23,162 nucleotides of DNA, from positions 1 through 23,162 of the forward strand of contig JBJXFY010000289.1 in NCBI GenBank assembly GCA_046155815.1, written 5' to 3'. Shown in pieces: positions 10,309-18,120 of this stretch. How positions within the stretch are numbered: position 1 is the stretch's first letter; each line of letters starts with the position of its first letter. Below the pieces are notes generated by a model. It saw only the letters and a program-made list of their open reading frames with translations, searched no databases and was not told the DNA's origin. A program made the translations under genes and the position numbers. Source of the stretch: JBJXFY01 sp046155815. Its GTDB lineage: Bacteria > Verrucomicrobiota > Verrucomicrobiia > Limisphaerales > CAIMTB01.

Positions 10309-11487
10309 ATGCCCATCACGGACCCGCCCATCCGCGTCGCCTGGATATCCTCCGTGGGCGAAAAGGGCGGCGCCGAGGTGTACATGATCAATTTCCTCCG
10401 GCACCTGCCGGAGGGACGTTTTCGCCCCGGCGTCATTCTGCTGCGACCCGGCCCCTTGGAGGCCGAACTGCGGGCCCTGGGCTGGGATGTCTGGGTGCTC
10501 GCACGGCACCGGATGCGGAATTTGGCGGCAATCGCCCGCTCCATCGTCCAGATCCGCGGCATCGTCCGCCGGGAGGGGCTGGATTTGCTGCACAGCAACG
10601 GCTTCCGCGCGCACGCCTACGGCGGCACGGCCGCACGGCTGGCCGGCGTGCCCGAGGTGTGGAGCGTCCACACTGCCGAACAGCCCGGCTGGTCCACGCG
10701 CGCCATCCTCCGGATTCCCACGGCCCACGTCACCGGCAACTGCCCGCGCACGACGGAGTTTTTCGTCCGCCACGGCCTGCCCACCAGCCTGATCTGGCCG
10801 CCGGTGGACCTCGCCCGGCTGAACCGGCAGACGCCGCGGGACGTCCTGGCCACCAAGTTCAACCTGCCCGTGGCCGGGCGCTGGATCATGCAGGCCGCGC
10901 GGCTCCAGCGGTTCAAGGGACAGCATCACCTCGTGCGCGCCGTGGCCGCCCTGCCGCCGGAACAGGCGGACGTGCAGGCCGTGATCGTGGGCGGCTCGCT
11001 CTTCGGCATGGAGCAGGACTACCAGAAGGAACTGCGGGAACTCGCTGCCGGGCTGGGCGTCGCCGGGCGGATCCACTTCACCGGCTTTGTCTCGGATGAC
11101 GAGCTGCGCGGCCTCATCGCCGCCAGCGAGGTGGTCGTGCATCCGGCGCACGACGAGGACTTCGGCCTGATCGTGGCGGAGGCCCAGGCCATGGAGCGGC
11201 CGATCGTGGCCTTTGCCGCGGTGGGTCCGGCCGCCATCGTCGAGGACGGCCGCACCGGCCGGCTGGTGCCGGTCGGCGACCAGGCGGGGCTCGACCGGGC
11301 ACTCGCTGAGGTGCTCGCCGACCGCGGCCTGCGCGAGGCCTACGGCCGTGCCGGCCGTGAACGGGTGCTGCGCCTGTTCGCCGCCGACCAGGCCGGCATC
11401 CGGCTGGCGCGGATCTACGAGGCCGTGCTCGCCCGGCGGCAGCCGCGCCTGGCCGCGGATCTGCAGCCGCTCCTTGCCGACGCATGA
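10309..11487 (+). CDS. Glycosyltransferase family 4 (GT-B fold), first of three
   Basis: 392 residues from ATG at 10309. The N-terminal Rossmann domain begins IRVAWISSVGEKGGAEVYM, the glycine-rich loop with GGAE typical of GT4 enzymes, and includes DLLHSNGFRAHAYG. The C-terminal nucleotide-sugar domain has QAARLQRFKGQHHLVRA, GRIHFTGFVSDDE, and the EX7E-type motif in HPAHDEDFGLIVAEAQAMERP. It should transfer a sugar from an NDP-sugar to a growing lipid-linked oligosaccharide at the cytoplasmic membrane; donor and acceptor are unknown. An alternative GTG start at 10267 overlaps the stop of the polymerase gene as GTGA and would give 14 extra residues. Its own stop overlaps the next ATG (ATGA at 11484-11487), implying translational coupling. 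Confidence 0.9.
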   Translation: MPITDPPIRVAWISSVGEKGGAEVYMINFLRHLPEGRFRPGVILLRPGPLEAELRALGWDVWVLARHRMRNLAAIARSIVQIRGIVRREGLDLLHSNGFRAHAYGGTAARLAGVPEVWSVHTAEQPGWSTRAILRIPTAHVTGNCPRTTEFFVRHGLPTSLIWPPVDLARLNRQTPRDVLATKFNLPVAGRWIMQAARLQRFKGQHHLVRAVAALPPEQADVQAVIVGGSLFGMEQDYQKELRELAAGLGVAGRIHFTGFVSDDELRGLIAASEVVVHPAHDEDFGLIVAEAQAMERPIVAFAAVGPAAIVEDGRTGRLVPVGDQAGLDRALAEVLADRGLREAYGRAGRERVLRLFAADQAGIRLARIYEAVLARRQPRLAADLQPLLADA

Positions 11488-12626
11488 CCCCGCCCGGGAC
11501 GGCGACGAAGGCGAGGCCGCGCGTCGCCTTCGTCATCCACGACCTCGACCGCAACCTCGGGCAGGGCCGTTATGCGCTCGAGCTGCTGGCGCGTCTGCAC
11601 CCGCGCTACGAGTTCCACGTCTTCGCGAACCGCTTCGCCGAGCCGCCGCCCGGCGACGCCCGCCCGCACCGCGTCGCCGCCTGGCGGCGCAACGCGGTCA
11701 CCACGATCTGGTCCTTCATCGGCCCGGCGGAACGCGCCGTGCGCGCCGGCCGCTTCGACCTCGTCCATGCGCAGGGCCTCACCTGCTGGGGCTGCGACCT
11801 CATCACCGGGCACATGTGCAACGCCGCCAAGTACGCCCGCCTGCGCCCGCCGCGGATGCGGCAGCGGCTCTTCCCGCGCCTTGTGATTCCGATTGAACGG
11901 GCGTTTTTCCGCCAGCGCCGCGCCCGCCACCTGATCGCCATCTCCGCGGTCTTCGCGCGCGAGATCCGCGAATGGTATGGCTGGAACCGGGGCCTGACGG
12001 TCATCCATCACGGCACGGACGTGGCCCGCTTCCGCCCGCCAGCCGGCGCGGAAGAAAAGGCTGCCTGCCGCCGGGTCTTCGGCCTCGACGCAAGCCGCTG
12101 GAACTGGCTCTTCATGGGCGAGGCGCTCAAGGGGCTGCGCGAGGCCGTCGCGCAGCTCCCGCACTTTCCGCCGACGCACCTGCTGGTAGTCAGCCGTTCC
12201 GACCTCGCGCCGTACCGCGAGCAGGCCGCGCGGCTGGGCGTGGCCGGGCGCATCACCTTCTTCGGCCCGCACGACCGGCCGGAAGAGGCCTTCCGCGCCG
12301 CCGATGTCTTCGTCTATCCGTCGGGCCATGATCCGTTTGGCCTCGTGGTCACCGAGGCGATGGCCACCGGCCTGCCGGTGATTGCCGGCCGCGACACGGG
12401 CGCCGCGGAACTGATCGCAGACGGCCGGAACGGCCTGCTCTGCCAGCCGGAAGATGCGGCCGGCCTGCGCGCCTCGCTGGAAAGGCTCGCGGCCTCCCCG
12501 GCCGAAGCGGCCCGGCTGGGCGGCGCCGCGCGCGCCACCCTCGAGGCCCATACCTGGGACCATTGCGCGGCCGCCACCGCGGCGGTGTACGACCAGGTGC
12601 TGCGCGATCTGCGACGCACGCCATGA
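11484..12626 (+). CDS. Glycosyltransferase family 4 (GT-B fold), second of three
   Basis: 380 residues. The N-terminal domain starts RVAFVIHDLDRNLGQGRYALELLARL, a glycine-containing acceptor loop, then FDLVHAQGLTCWGCDLITGHMCN. The C-terminal domain contains VIHHGTDVARFRPP, ARLGVAGRITFFGPHD, and the signature YPSGHDPFGLVVTEAMATGLPVI, where the usual first glutamate of EX7E is aspartate. That substitution occurs in other GT4 members. The gene starts and ends with 4-bp ATGA overlaps (11484-11487 and 12623-12626), so it is translated in step with both neighbours. Function within the glycan locus is inferred from context; the sugar specificity is unknown. Confidence 0.9.
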   Translation: MTPPGTATKARPRVAFVIHDLDRNLGQGRYALELLARLHPRYEFHVFANRFAEPPPGDARPHRVAAWRRNAVTTIWSFIGPAERAVRAGRFDLVHAQGLTCWGCDLITGHMCNAAKYARLRPPRMRQRLFPRLVIPIERAFFRQRRARHLIAISAVFAREIREWYGWNRGLTVIHHGTDVARFRPPAGAEEKAACRRVFGLDASRWNWLFMGEALKGLREAVAQLPHFPPTHLLVVSRSDLAPYREQAARLGVAGRITFFGPHDRPEEAFRAADVFVYPSGHDPFGLVVTEAMATGLPVIAGRDTGAAELIADGRNGLLCQPEDAAGLRASLERLAASPAEAARLGGAARATLEAHTWDHCAAATAAVYDQVLRDLRRTP

Positions 12627-13723
12627 AGCCTCCGCCCCGCCTCGCCATCCTCGTCCACGGCAAGCCCGGTGGCATTGAGGCCGTGCGCGCCTGCGGCCTG
12701 GCGGCCGGCTGGCCGGAAGACCGCCTGCTCCTCCTGTACCGTGAAAAAGACCGCCGCGAGACCGCGGCGGATTGGTCGCGCCGGCTCGACGAGTTCCGGC
12801 CCGAGGCCGTGTACGTCCTCAACACCGCCATGCCCGGCGCGGCGCTGGCCCCGCGGTGGTGCCGCCGGCACGGCGTGCCCTACCTGCTCGACACGGGCGA
12901 CGTGATCTTCGAGATGGCGCGGCGCTCCGGGGTCACGCCGCTCTGGAAGCAGCCCTTCCTCTGGCATTTCGAGCGACTCGCCCAGCGCCGTGCGCGGACC
13001 ATCGTCGTGCGCGGCACGAAGCACCGGGAGCATCTCCTCAGCCGCGGCTACCGCAGCGTCGAGGTCATCCGCGACGGCTACGTGCCCGCACCCCAGGTCA
13101 GCGAGGCCGACGTCGCGGCGCTGAAGCGGCGGCTCGGACTTGAGGGCTTCTTCGTCGCCGGCGTCATGGGTTCGCTCGTGTGGAGCCCGCGCCTGAAGAT
13201 CTGCTACGGCTGGGACTTGATCGAGGCGATGGCGCAGCTCCGCGACCTGCCGGTGCGCGCGCTGATCATCGGCGACGGCAACGGCATGGACTGGCTGAAG
13301 GCCCGGGCGGACGGCTTCGGCGTACGGGACCGCGTCGTGTTCGCCGGCCGCATCCCCTACCCCGAGGTGCCGGTGCATCTGCGCGTCATGGACGTCGCGC
13401 TGTCCACGCAGACGAACAATCTCCCCGGCCAGGTCCGCACCACGGGCAAGCTCCCGGAGTACATGGCCACGGGCCGGTACGTGCTCGCCAGCCGCGTGGG
13501 GGATGCCGAAGTCCTCCTTCCGCCACCGATGCTGGTGGACTACGCGGGCGAGGTGGACGCCGCCTATCCCGGCCGCCTCGCGGCGCACATCCGGCATCTG
13601 GCCACGCATCCCGAAGAACTCGCGCTCCGCGAAACGCTGCTCGCCGTCGCCGAGCGCGAATGTTCCTATCCCGTGCTGGCCCGCCGTTTCCGCGAAGTGG
13701 TCATGGCGGCCGCAGTCCGATGA
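12623..13723 (+). CDS. GT-B fold glycosyltransferase, third of three (divergent)
   Basis: 366 residues. The N-terminal half (LAILVHGKPGGIEAVRACGLA, PEAVYVLNTAMPGAALAPRW, VPYLLDTGDVIFE) and the C-terminal half (FFVAGVMGSLVWSPRLK, RALIIGDGNGMDWLKA, DRVVFAGRIPYPEVPVHL) fit a GT-B enzyme of the GT4 or a related family. The usual EX7E box is not recognisable. In its place stands TTGKLPEYMATGRYVLASRVGDAE, a K-x-x-E-Y-M-A pattern seen in divergent GT1/GT4 proteins. ATG overlaps the stop of the previous gene (ATGA). The stop at 13721-13723 is followed by an 82-bp spacer with a hairpin, so it may be the last cistron of the tightly coupled set. Confidence 0.85.
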   Translation: MKPPPRLAILVHGKPGGIEAVRACGLAAGWPEDRLLLLYREKDRRETAADWSRRLDEFRPEAVYVLNTAMPGAALAPRWCRRHGVPYLLDTGDVIFEMARRSGVTPLWKQPFLWHFERLAQRRARTIVVRGTKHREHLLSRGYRSVEVIRDGYVPAPQVSEADVAALKRRLGLEGFFVAGVMGSLVWSPRLKICYGWDLIEAMAQLRDLPVRALIIGDGNGMDWLKARADGFGVRDRVVFAGRIPYPEVPVHLRVMDVALSTQTNNLPGQVRTTGKLPEYMATGRYVLASRVGDAEVLLPPPMLVDYAGEVDAAYPGRLAAHIRHLATHPEELALRETLLAVAERECSYPVLARRFREVVMAAAVR

Positions 13724-13762
13724 CGCCTCTCTGAATTTCGTATGGTGGGGGCGGGCGCGCTG

Positions 13763-13785
13763 GGGCGGCCTTGCCCCGGCCGCCC
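13763..13785. terminator. Perfect 8-bp GC hairpin after the glycosyltransferase genes
   Basis: GGGCGGCC (13763-13770) pairs perfectly with GGCCGCCC (13778-13785) around the 7-nt loop TTGCCCC. It lies between the third glycosyltransferase and the methyltransferase. There is no U-tract, so it could slow transcription, protect the upstream mRNA or do nothing. The partition of the cluster into two transcription units is a weak inference. Confidence 0.4.
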
Positions 13786-13805
13786 TCTGACCAACCCTTC
13801 TCCCC

Positions 13806-14654
13806 ATGAACCATTCTCTCACTGCCCTGGCCCGCGCCGTGCTGCCGCGCCGTGCGCGCAACGCGCTGCGCGCGCCCGGTCGTTCGCTCGCCTGGATGGT
13901 CAACGAACTCCGCCCACCCATCGCCCTCGCGGTGCGGCCGGACTTCACCCTGCGTTGCCCGCGCAACGCCGCCCAGTACGCCTTCCACCTCCAGACCGTG
14001 GACCCGGAGCAGGCAGTGGAGTTCGATGACTTCCGCCGGGTGCTGCGCCGGCTACCGCATGTGGCGCTGGTGGACATCGGGTGCCACTTCGGGATCTTCT
14101 GCTTCGCCGCCGCACACGACGCGGGGCCGGCGGCGCGGACTCTGGCCGTCGATCCGTCACGCGAGGCGGCCCAGATGGTCGGACGCATCGCCGAACTCAA
14201 CGGCTGGGCCTCGCAGGTCGCCTTTGTTCGGGCCGCGGCCGGCGACCGGGACGGGGAGCTCGAACTGGTCGAGACCGGCGCCACCGGCGCCGGCTACCTC
14301 GTGCAGCCCCACGGTCATCCGCCTTCGGAGCGCACGCGCGTTCCGCTGCTGGCCTTGGACACCCTGGCCGCGCGGCTCGGCGAAGCGCCCACGGTGGTGA
14401 AGATCGACGTGGAAAGTTTTGAGCTCGAGGTCCTGCGCGGCGGCCCGAAGGTGCTGGCCGGCGCGCGGCCCGTGCTCTTCATCGAGCTGCACAACGCCAT
14501 GATGCGCGAGCGGGGCGTGGACCCGGCCGCGGTGCTCGACCAGCTCGCGGCCTACGGCTATGGCCAGCTTCACATCGGCGGCGAGACCGTCAGCCGCGAC
14601 GCGCTGCTGGGCCGGGACATCGTCCGCGTGTACGGCGGCCCCGGCGGCCCCTGA
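13806..14654 (+). CDS. FkbM family SAM-dependent methyltransferase
   Basis: 282 residues. The SAM-binding motif I region reads VALVDIGCHFGIFCFAAA, followed by LAVDPSREAAQMVGR (motif II acidic residue). The FkbM-specific C-terminal block reads VVKIDVESFELEVLRGG then PVLFIELHNAMM. In most relatives the first block is KIDVEGFE; here serine replaces glycine. Family members O-methylate sugars or polyketides, and in bacteria they are common in capsule, O-antigen and exopolysaccharide loci. The position after three glycosyltransferases supports methylation of a glycan residue. The start ATG at 13806 has no good Shine-Dalgarno. It ends 9 bp before the pseudouridine synthase, which may be cotranscribed without being functionally related. 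Confidence 0.9.
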   Translation: MNHSLTALARAVLPRRARNALRAPGRSLAWMVNELRPPIALAVRPDFTLRCPRNAAQYAFHLQTVDPEQAVEFDDFRRVLRRLPHVALVDIGCHFGIFCFAAAHDAGPAARTLAVDPSREAAQMVGRIAELNGWASQVAFVRAAAGDRDGELELVETGATGAGYLVQPHGHPPSERTRVPLLALDTLAARLGEAPTVVKIDVESFELEVLRGGPKVLAGARPVLFIELHNAMMRERGVDPAAVLDQLAAYGYGQLHIGGETVSRDALLGRDIVRVYGGPGGP

Positions 14655-14663
14655 ACGGCGGCC

Positions 14664-15233
14664 ATGCTGCTGGCCCTCCACAAGCCCTTCGGCGTCCTCT
14701 CGCAGTTCACCCCGGACGGCTCGGTGAACCGGACGCTCGCGGACTTCGGCCTGCCGCCGCGCGTGTATCCGCTCGGACGGCTGGACGCGGACAGCGAGGG
14801 GCTGCTGCTCCTCACCGACGATCCCGCCTGGAACGCCCGCCTGCTCCTGCCGGAGCACGCGCATCCGCGCCGCTACTGGGTGCAGGTGGAGCGCATCCCC
14901 GCCGACGACGCGCTGAAGAAGCTGTCCGTCGGCGTGGTGGTCCAAGGCCATCCTACCCGCCCCTGTCGCGTGTGGCCGCTGGAACCGCCGCCCGCGGTCC
15001 CGCCCCGCGACCCGCCGATCCGCTTCCGGAAAAATGTGCCGGACTGCTGGCTGGCTCTTGAACTGGTCGAGGGCCGCAACCGGCAGGTCCGCCGCATGAC
15101 CGCCGCCATCGGGCATCCCACGCTGCGGCTCATCCGCGCGCAGATCGGCGCCCTGCCCCTCGGCGGGCTGGCACCGGGTGTCTGGCGGAGGCTCACGACC
15201 GCCGAGGAGCGGCTCGTGCTGGCCGAACCGTAA
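14664..15233 (+). CDS. rluE: 23S rRNA pseudouridine synthase, RluE-like (RsuA/RluB/E/F group)
   Basis: 189 residues. It opens with LALHKPFGVLSQFTPDG, lacks an S4 domain, and carries the catalytic loop GRLDADSEGLLLLT with nucleophile D41. RRYWVQVERIPADDAL, PRDPPIRFRKNVPDCWL and the closing EGRNRQVRRMTAAIGHPTLRLIR complete the match. The PRxPPIR-x-RK and VLSQF segments are typical of RluE, which in E. coli modifies U2457 of 23S rRNA near the peptidyl transferase centre. The specific target here is inferred by similarity. The gene follows the methyltransferase by 9 bp and converges on the TPR gene with only 21 bp between stops. It is a housekeeping gene that marks the right edge of the glycan block. 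Confidence 0.9.
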   Translation: MLLALHKPFGVLSQFTPDGSVNRTLADFGLPPRVYPLGRLDADSEGLLLLTDDPAWNARLLLPEHAHPRRYWVQVERIPADDALKKLSVGVVVQGHPTRPCRVWPLEPPPAVPPRDPPIRFRKNVPDCWLALELVEGRNRQVRRMTAAIGHPTLRLIRAQIGALPLGGLAPGVWRRLTTAEERLVLAEP

Positions 15234-15237
15234 GGGC

Positions 15238-15255
15238 GGGAGGGCCACGCCTCCC
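15238..15255. terminator. Short hairpin between convergent genes
   Basis: GGGAGG (15238-15243) pairs with CCTCCC (15250-15255) around a 6-nt loop. It fills the 21-bp gap between two convergent stop codons and touches the TPR stop, a common place for a bidirectional terminator. No T-run on either strand, so the call is tentative. Confidence 0.4.
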
Positions 15256-16211
15256 TAGGCGTCCTTGTCCGGCGTCGTCTCGCCGCGGCGCAGCTTCTCC
15301 AGCCGCTTCTGCAGGCGCTGCTTCACGAAATCGTGGACGGGGTCGGTGACCTGCTTCAAATCCGCCTCCGCGGCCTCCAGCTCGCCGGCCATCATGTGCG
15401 TGCGCGCGAGGTGCAACAGCACCCCCTGCCGCTCGAGGTCGTCGCGGGCGAGTTCAAGAGCGCGCCTCCAGGCCCTGAGCGCGGGCTCGGCGCGCAGCGG
15501 CTTGATGCCGTAGTAGGACTGCGCCAGCTCGGTCGCGAGCAGGAAGTTGTCCGGGTCAAGCCGCAGCGCGCGCTCGTACAGGGCCAGGGCGCGGTCGAAG
15601 ACCTGCTGCTCGGTGATGGACCATCGCTCCATCGCGTCCTTGCGGAAGAGGTAGGTGAGCGTGGCGAAGTTCTGGAGGTAGACCGGCTCGCGCGGGTCGA
15701 GCTCGAGCGCGCGCTCGAAGTACTCGAAGGCCTTCTCGATCGGGCCGCGGTGGCTGTAGATGCCGGCCAGGTTGTTGTAGAGCGCGGCATTGTTCGTCTC
15801 CATCCGCAGCGCCTGCTCCCAGACCCCGGCCGCCTCGTGCTCCATGCCCAGGTCGTTGAGGAAGCTGCCGTAGGCGGTGCGGGCGGCGACGTGCCCAGGG
15901 TGCCGGCCGATGAAGCGTTCATATTCCTTCCGCACGGCGTCGAGCTCGCGCTCGATGCGCGGCTGGAGCGTCGGGGTCTGCGCGCCGTCCGCCGCCGCGG
16001 CGAACTTCCCCTCCTCCTGGATCAGCCCGTCAATCCGCTCCTGCGCCTGGTCGTCCAGCTTGAGCAGCCGGCGATACTCGCGGTCCACAGGGTCGTCCGG
16101 GTCCGGCATCGCGACCTGCGCGCCGGTGGCCTGCCGGACGAGATTGCTCATCGCAGCGGGCGGGTTGGTGGAAAGCGCCGTGGCCAGCAGCACGGTCAGC
16201 AGGTTGGTCAC
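15255..16211 (-). CDS. TPR-repeat protein with probable signal peptide
   Basis: 318 residues from a GTG at 16209-16211. The first about 20 residues (LLTVLLATALSTNPPAA) look like a signal peptide. A charged helical region follows (EYRRLLKLDDQAQERIDGLIQEE), then several tetratricopeptide repeats from about residue 95: HVAARTAYGSFLNDLGMEHEAAGVWEQAL, NAALYNNLAGIYSHRG..., EPVYLQNFATLTYLF and NFLLATELAQSYYGI. TPR arrays mediate protein contacts; no enzymatic domain is present. An out-of-frame ATG at 16219 (ATG-ACC-CCG-TGA) overlaps the GTG start. It diverges from the MBL-fold gene across 147 bp. Function unknown; export to the periplasm is inferred only from the N-terminus. Confidence 0.82.
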   Translation of the reverse strand: MTNLLTVLLATALSTNPPAAMSNLVRQATGAQVAMPDPDDPVDREYRRLLKLDDQAQERIDGLIQEEGKFAAAADGAQTPTLQPRIERELDAVRKEYERFIGRHPGHVAARTAYGSFLNDLGMEHEAAGVWEQALRMETNNAALYNNLAGIYSHRGPIEKAFEYFERALELDPREPVYLQNFATLTYLFRKDAMERWSITEQQVFDRALALYERALRLDPDNFLLATELAQSYYGIKPLRAEPALRAWRRALELARDDLERQGVLLHLARTHMMAGELEAAEADLKQVTDPVHDFVKQRLQKRLEKLRRGETTPDKDA

Positions 16212-16278
16212 GGGGTCATCGTACCATGGGCGGGCCCGCCTTCAAACGTGGCGGCGGCGCCGCGCCGCGCGAGGCCAA

Positions 16279-16296
16279 GCACGAGCACGAGCGCGA
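16279..16296. repeat. Short GCACGA hexamer array in a divergent spacer
   Basis: Three hexamers (GCACGA, GCACGA, GCGCGA) lie in tandem in the 147-bp spacer between the TPR and MBL-fold genes. AGCACGA recurs at 16311-16317. The spacer must hold the promoters of both genes; no clear -35/-10 pair could be assigned. Confidence 0.4.
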
Positions 16297-16358
16297 CAAA
16301 CCGAAGACAGAGCACGATTCTGGACGGGCGCGGAAACCTCCCGCTAGGTTCGCGGCCC

Positions 16359-17183
16359 ATGACTCTCGAAGACCACGCCGGCGACGTCGCCCGCAAGGCC
16401 CGCATGATGGCCCGCCTGCCCGCCGCGGAGGCGGCCCTGATCGCCCGCCTCGGCCGCGAGGCCTACGAGGCCTTTGAAGCCGACGGCCAGCTCCCCGCCG
16501 GCGCGGACTGGCCTGCGCTGGGCGCGCGGCTGGGCCTTGCTGCGGACCGCCTCCAGCGCGTGGCCGGCGGCTGGCTGCCCGCACCGGTGGACTGCGCGGC
16601 CTGGGGCGGCCTGCGTGAGTTCACCACCGAGCAGGAGGGCCTCGCGGTCCACAGCTACCTGGTCTGGGATCCCGCCGCACACGTCGCCGCGCTTTTCGAT
16701 ACGGGCTGGGATCTCGCGCCCGCCGAGGCGGTGCTCGCGGAGCACGGCCTGCGGCTCGCGCATCTCTTCATCACGCACGGCCACCGGGACCATGTCGCCG
16801 CGCTGGCGGACTTCCGGCAGCGCCATCCGGACGCGCAGATCCGCAGCAACCTCGCCGGCACGCCCGCCGTGCAGCGGAACCAGCCCGGCGAGGTCGTGTC
16901 CCTCGGCGCGCTGCGGGTGGCGCACCGCGAGACGCCCGGCCACGCGGCCGACGGCGTGACCTACGTGGTGACCGGCTGGCCTGGCGGTCGGCCGGCGGTG
17001 GCTCTCGTGGGCGATGCGATCTTCGCCGGCTCAATGGGCGGTGCGCCCGAGCACGGCGAGCTGGCCCGCAGCCGCGTGCGCGAGCACATCCTCACATTGC
17101 CTTACGACACCCTGATCTGCCCCGGCCACGGGCCGCTCACCACCGTCGGCACCGAGCGCGCGAACAATCCGTTCTTCGCGTGA
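16359..17183 (+). CDS. MBL-fold metallo-hydrolase, glyoxalase II-like
   Basis: 274 residues. An N-terminal helical region of about 75 residues (GDVARKARMMARLPAAEAALIARL) precedes a metallo-beta-lactamase domain. Zinc ligands are visible: H140-x-H142-x-D144-H145 (THGHRDH), H195 (ETPGHAADG), D219 (VGDAIFAG) and H257 (CPGHGPLT). The C-terminal CPGHGPLTTVGTERANNPFF is typical of the GloB/YcbL hydroxyacylglutathione-hydrolase-like group, which hydrolyses thioesters. The true substrate is not determinable here. The start is ATG at 16359; upstream in-frame sequence overlaps the TPR gene on the other strand and is not coding. It diverges from the TPR gene and is followed by a long gene-poor stretch. 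Confidence 0.88.
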   Translation: MTLEDHAGDVARKARMMARLPAAEAALIARLGREAYEAFEADGQLPAGADWPALGARLGLAADRLQRVAGGWLPAPVDCAAWGGLREFTTEQEGLAVHSYLVWDPAAHVAALFDTGWDLAPAEAVLAEHGLRLAHLFITHGHRDHVAALADFRQRHPDAQIRSNLAGTPAVQRNQPGEVVSLGALRVAHRETPGHAADGVTYVVTGWPGGRPAVALVGDAIFAGSMGGAPEHGELARSRVREHILTLPYDTLICPGHGPLTTVGTERANNPFFA

Positions 17184-17328
17184 CGCGGCTGCCTTCGGCA
17201 AGCGCGGCGCCGGGTCGCCACCCGATGGGGCTACGAACTCACCCCCGGGGGCGCCGCCGCAGATCGCCAGTCCTGCCAAGGAGCGACCACCGTGGCCTCC
17301 GGGGCAACAGACGCTTGTCAGGCGCACG

Positions 17329-17960
17329 CTGGGCGTGACCCGGGTTGATGGACAGCCCTTGGGGGGCTGGGCGCGCGCGAAGGTTTGGTTGAGTTGGAGT
17401 TCGAAATCCACAGGGGACCTGCAACCAGGGTCGCTGTGGAGCAGCCGCCGGTGACGGTACGTTCGATGCAGCCGAGGAGGTCGGCGGCTTCGGCCAAGGT
17501 GGCGTACCCGCCGGCCGCTTCGGCCGGGCCCGCGCTCTCTCCCATGAAGGTGGCCATAAATTCTTCCATGGCGGTTTTGTCATGGGAACTGCCTGCCCGA
17601 CCCATGCCGGCCTCGAGTCCGGAGCCGGCCAGCTGGGCACGGTATTCCGCGCTGGCGTCTTGGACGCCGCGATCGCCGCAATGGAGCCGGCCCCGGGGGC
17701 GGGCGCCGCTGCCGGAGGGCGATGCGCAGGGCGCGTACGGCGAAGCTGGCGTGCAGGCTTTCGCCGCTGGCCCAGCCGACGGCACCGCCGCTCCACCATT
17801 CGAGGATTACAGCGGCGCGTAGCCAGCCTTCGCCGGTGGGCACGCAGGTGAAGTCGGCGACCCGGACCTGCTCCGGCCCGGTGGGGGCGGGGCGTCCGGC
17901 CAGCCGGTTGGGGGCGATGGGCCGGTCTTGCCGGCTGCCGGTGGTGCGGGGCACTCTGCC
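17329..17960 (-). pseudogene. Decayed IS3-family transposase (OrfB, rve core)
   Basis: Three minus-strand frames together spell an IS3-type OrfB integrase core. Frame one (from 17954) reads RQDRPIAPNRLAGRPAP, EQVRVADFTCVPTGEGWL with the first catalytic D near 17855, then WWSGGAVGWASGESLHAS. Frame two, from about 17690, reads HCGDRGVQDASAEYRAQL with the second D, then HDKTAMEEFMATF with the catalytic E. Frame three, from about 17470, reads RLLHSDPGCRSPVDFELQLNQTFA, the usual C-terminal end. At least two frameshifts and many substitutions make it non-functional, and OrfA is missing. GTCCATCAACCCGGGTCACG on the minus strand (around 17334-17353) may be the old element end. The whole gene-free interval is 17184-18120: 17184-17328 shows no gene, only GC-rich sequence with a CCCCCGGGGG palindrome, and 17961-18120 is too degraded to assign beyond a possible OrfB N-terminal trace. 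Confidence 0.82.
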
Positions 17961-18120
17961 GCCTCACACCGATGAAGGCGCCGCCGGTTCCGGTCCCGCA
18001 GCCACCGGGATGATGAAGCCGCGCGTCTCGGGCACGAATCACTTCGCCTTCCTGCATCTTCCCGTGGGTGCGCGACGCCTGATCCGCATTTCCCGCTTGG
18101 AAGCCGTCCGGCCACCGCGC

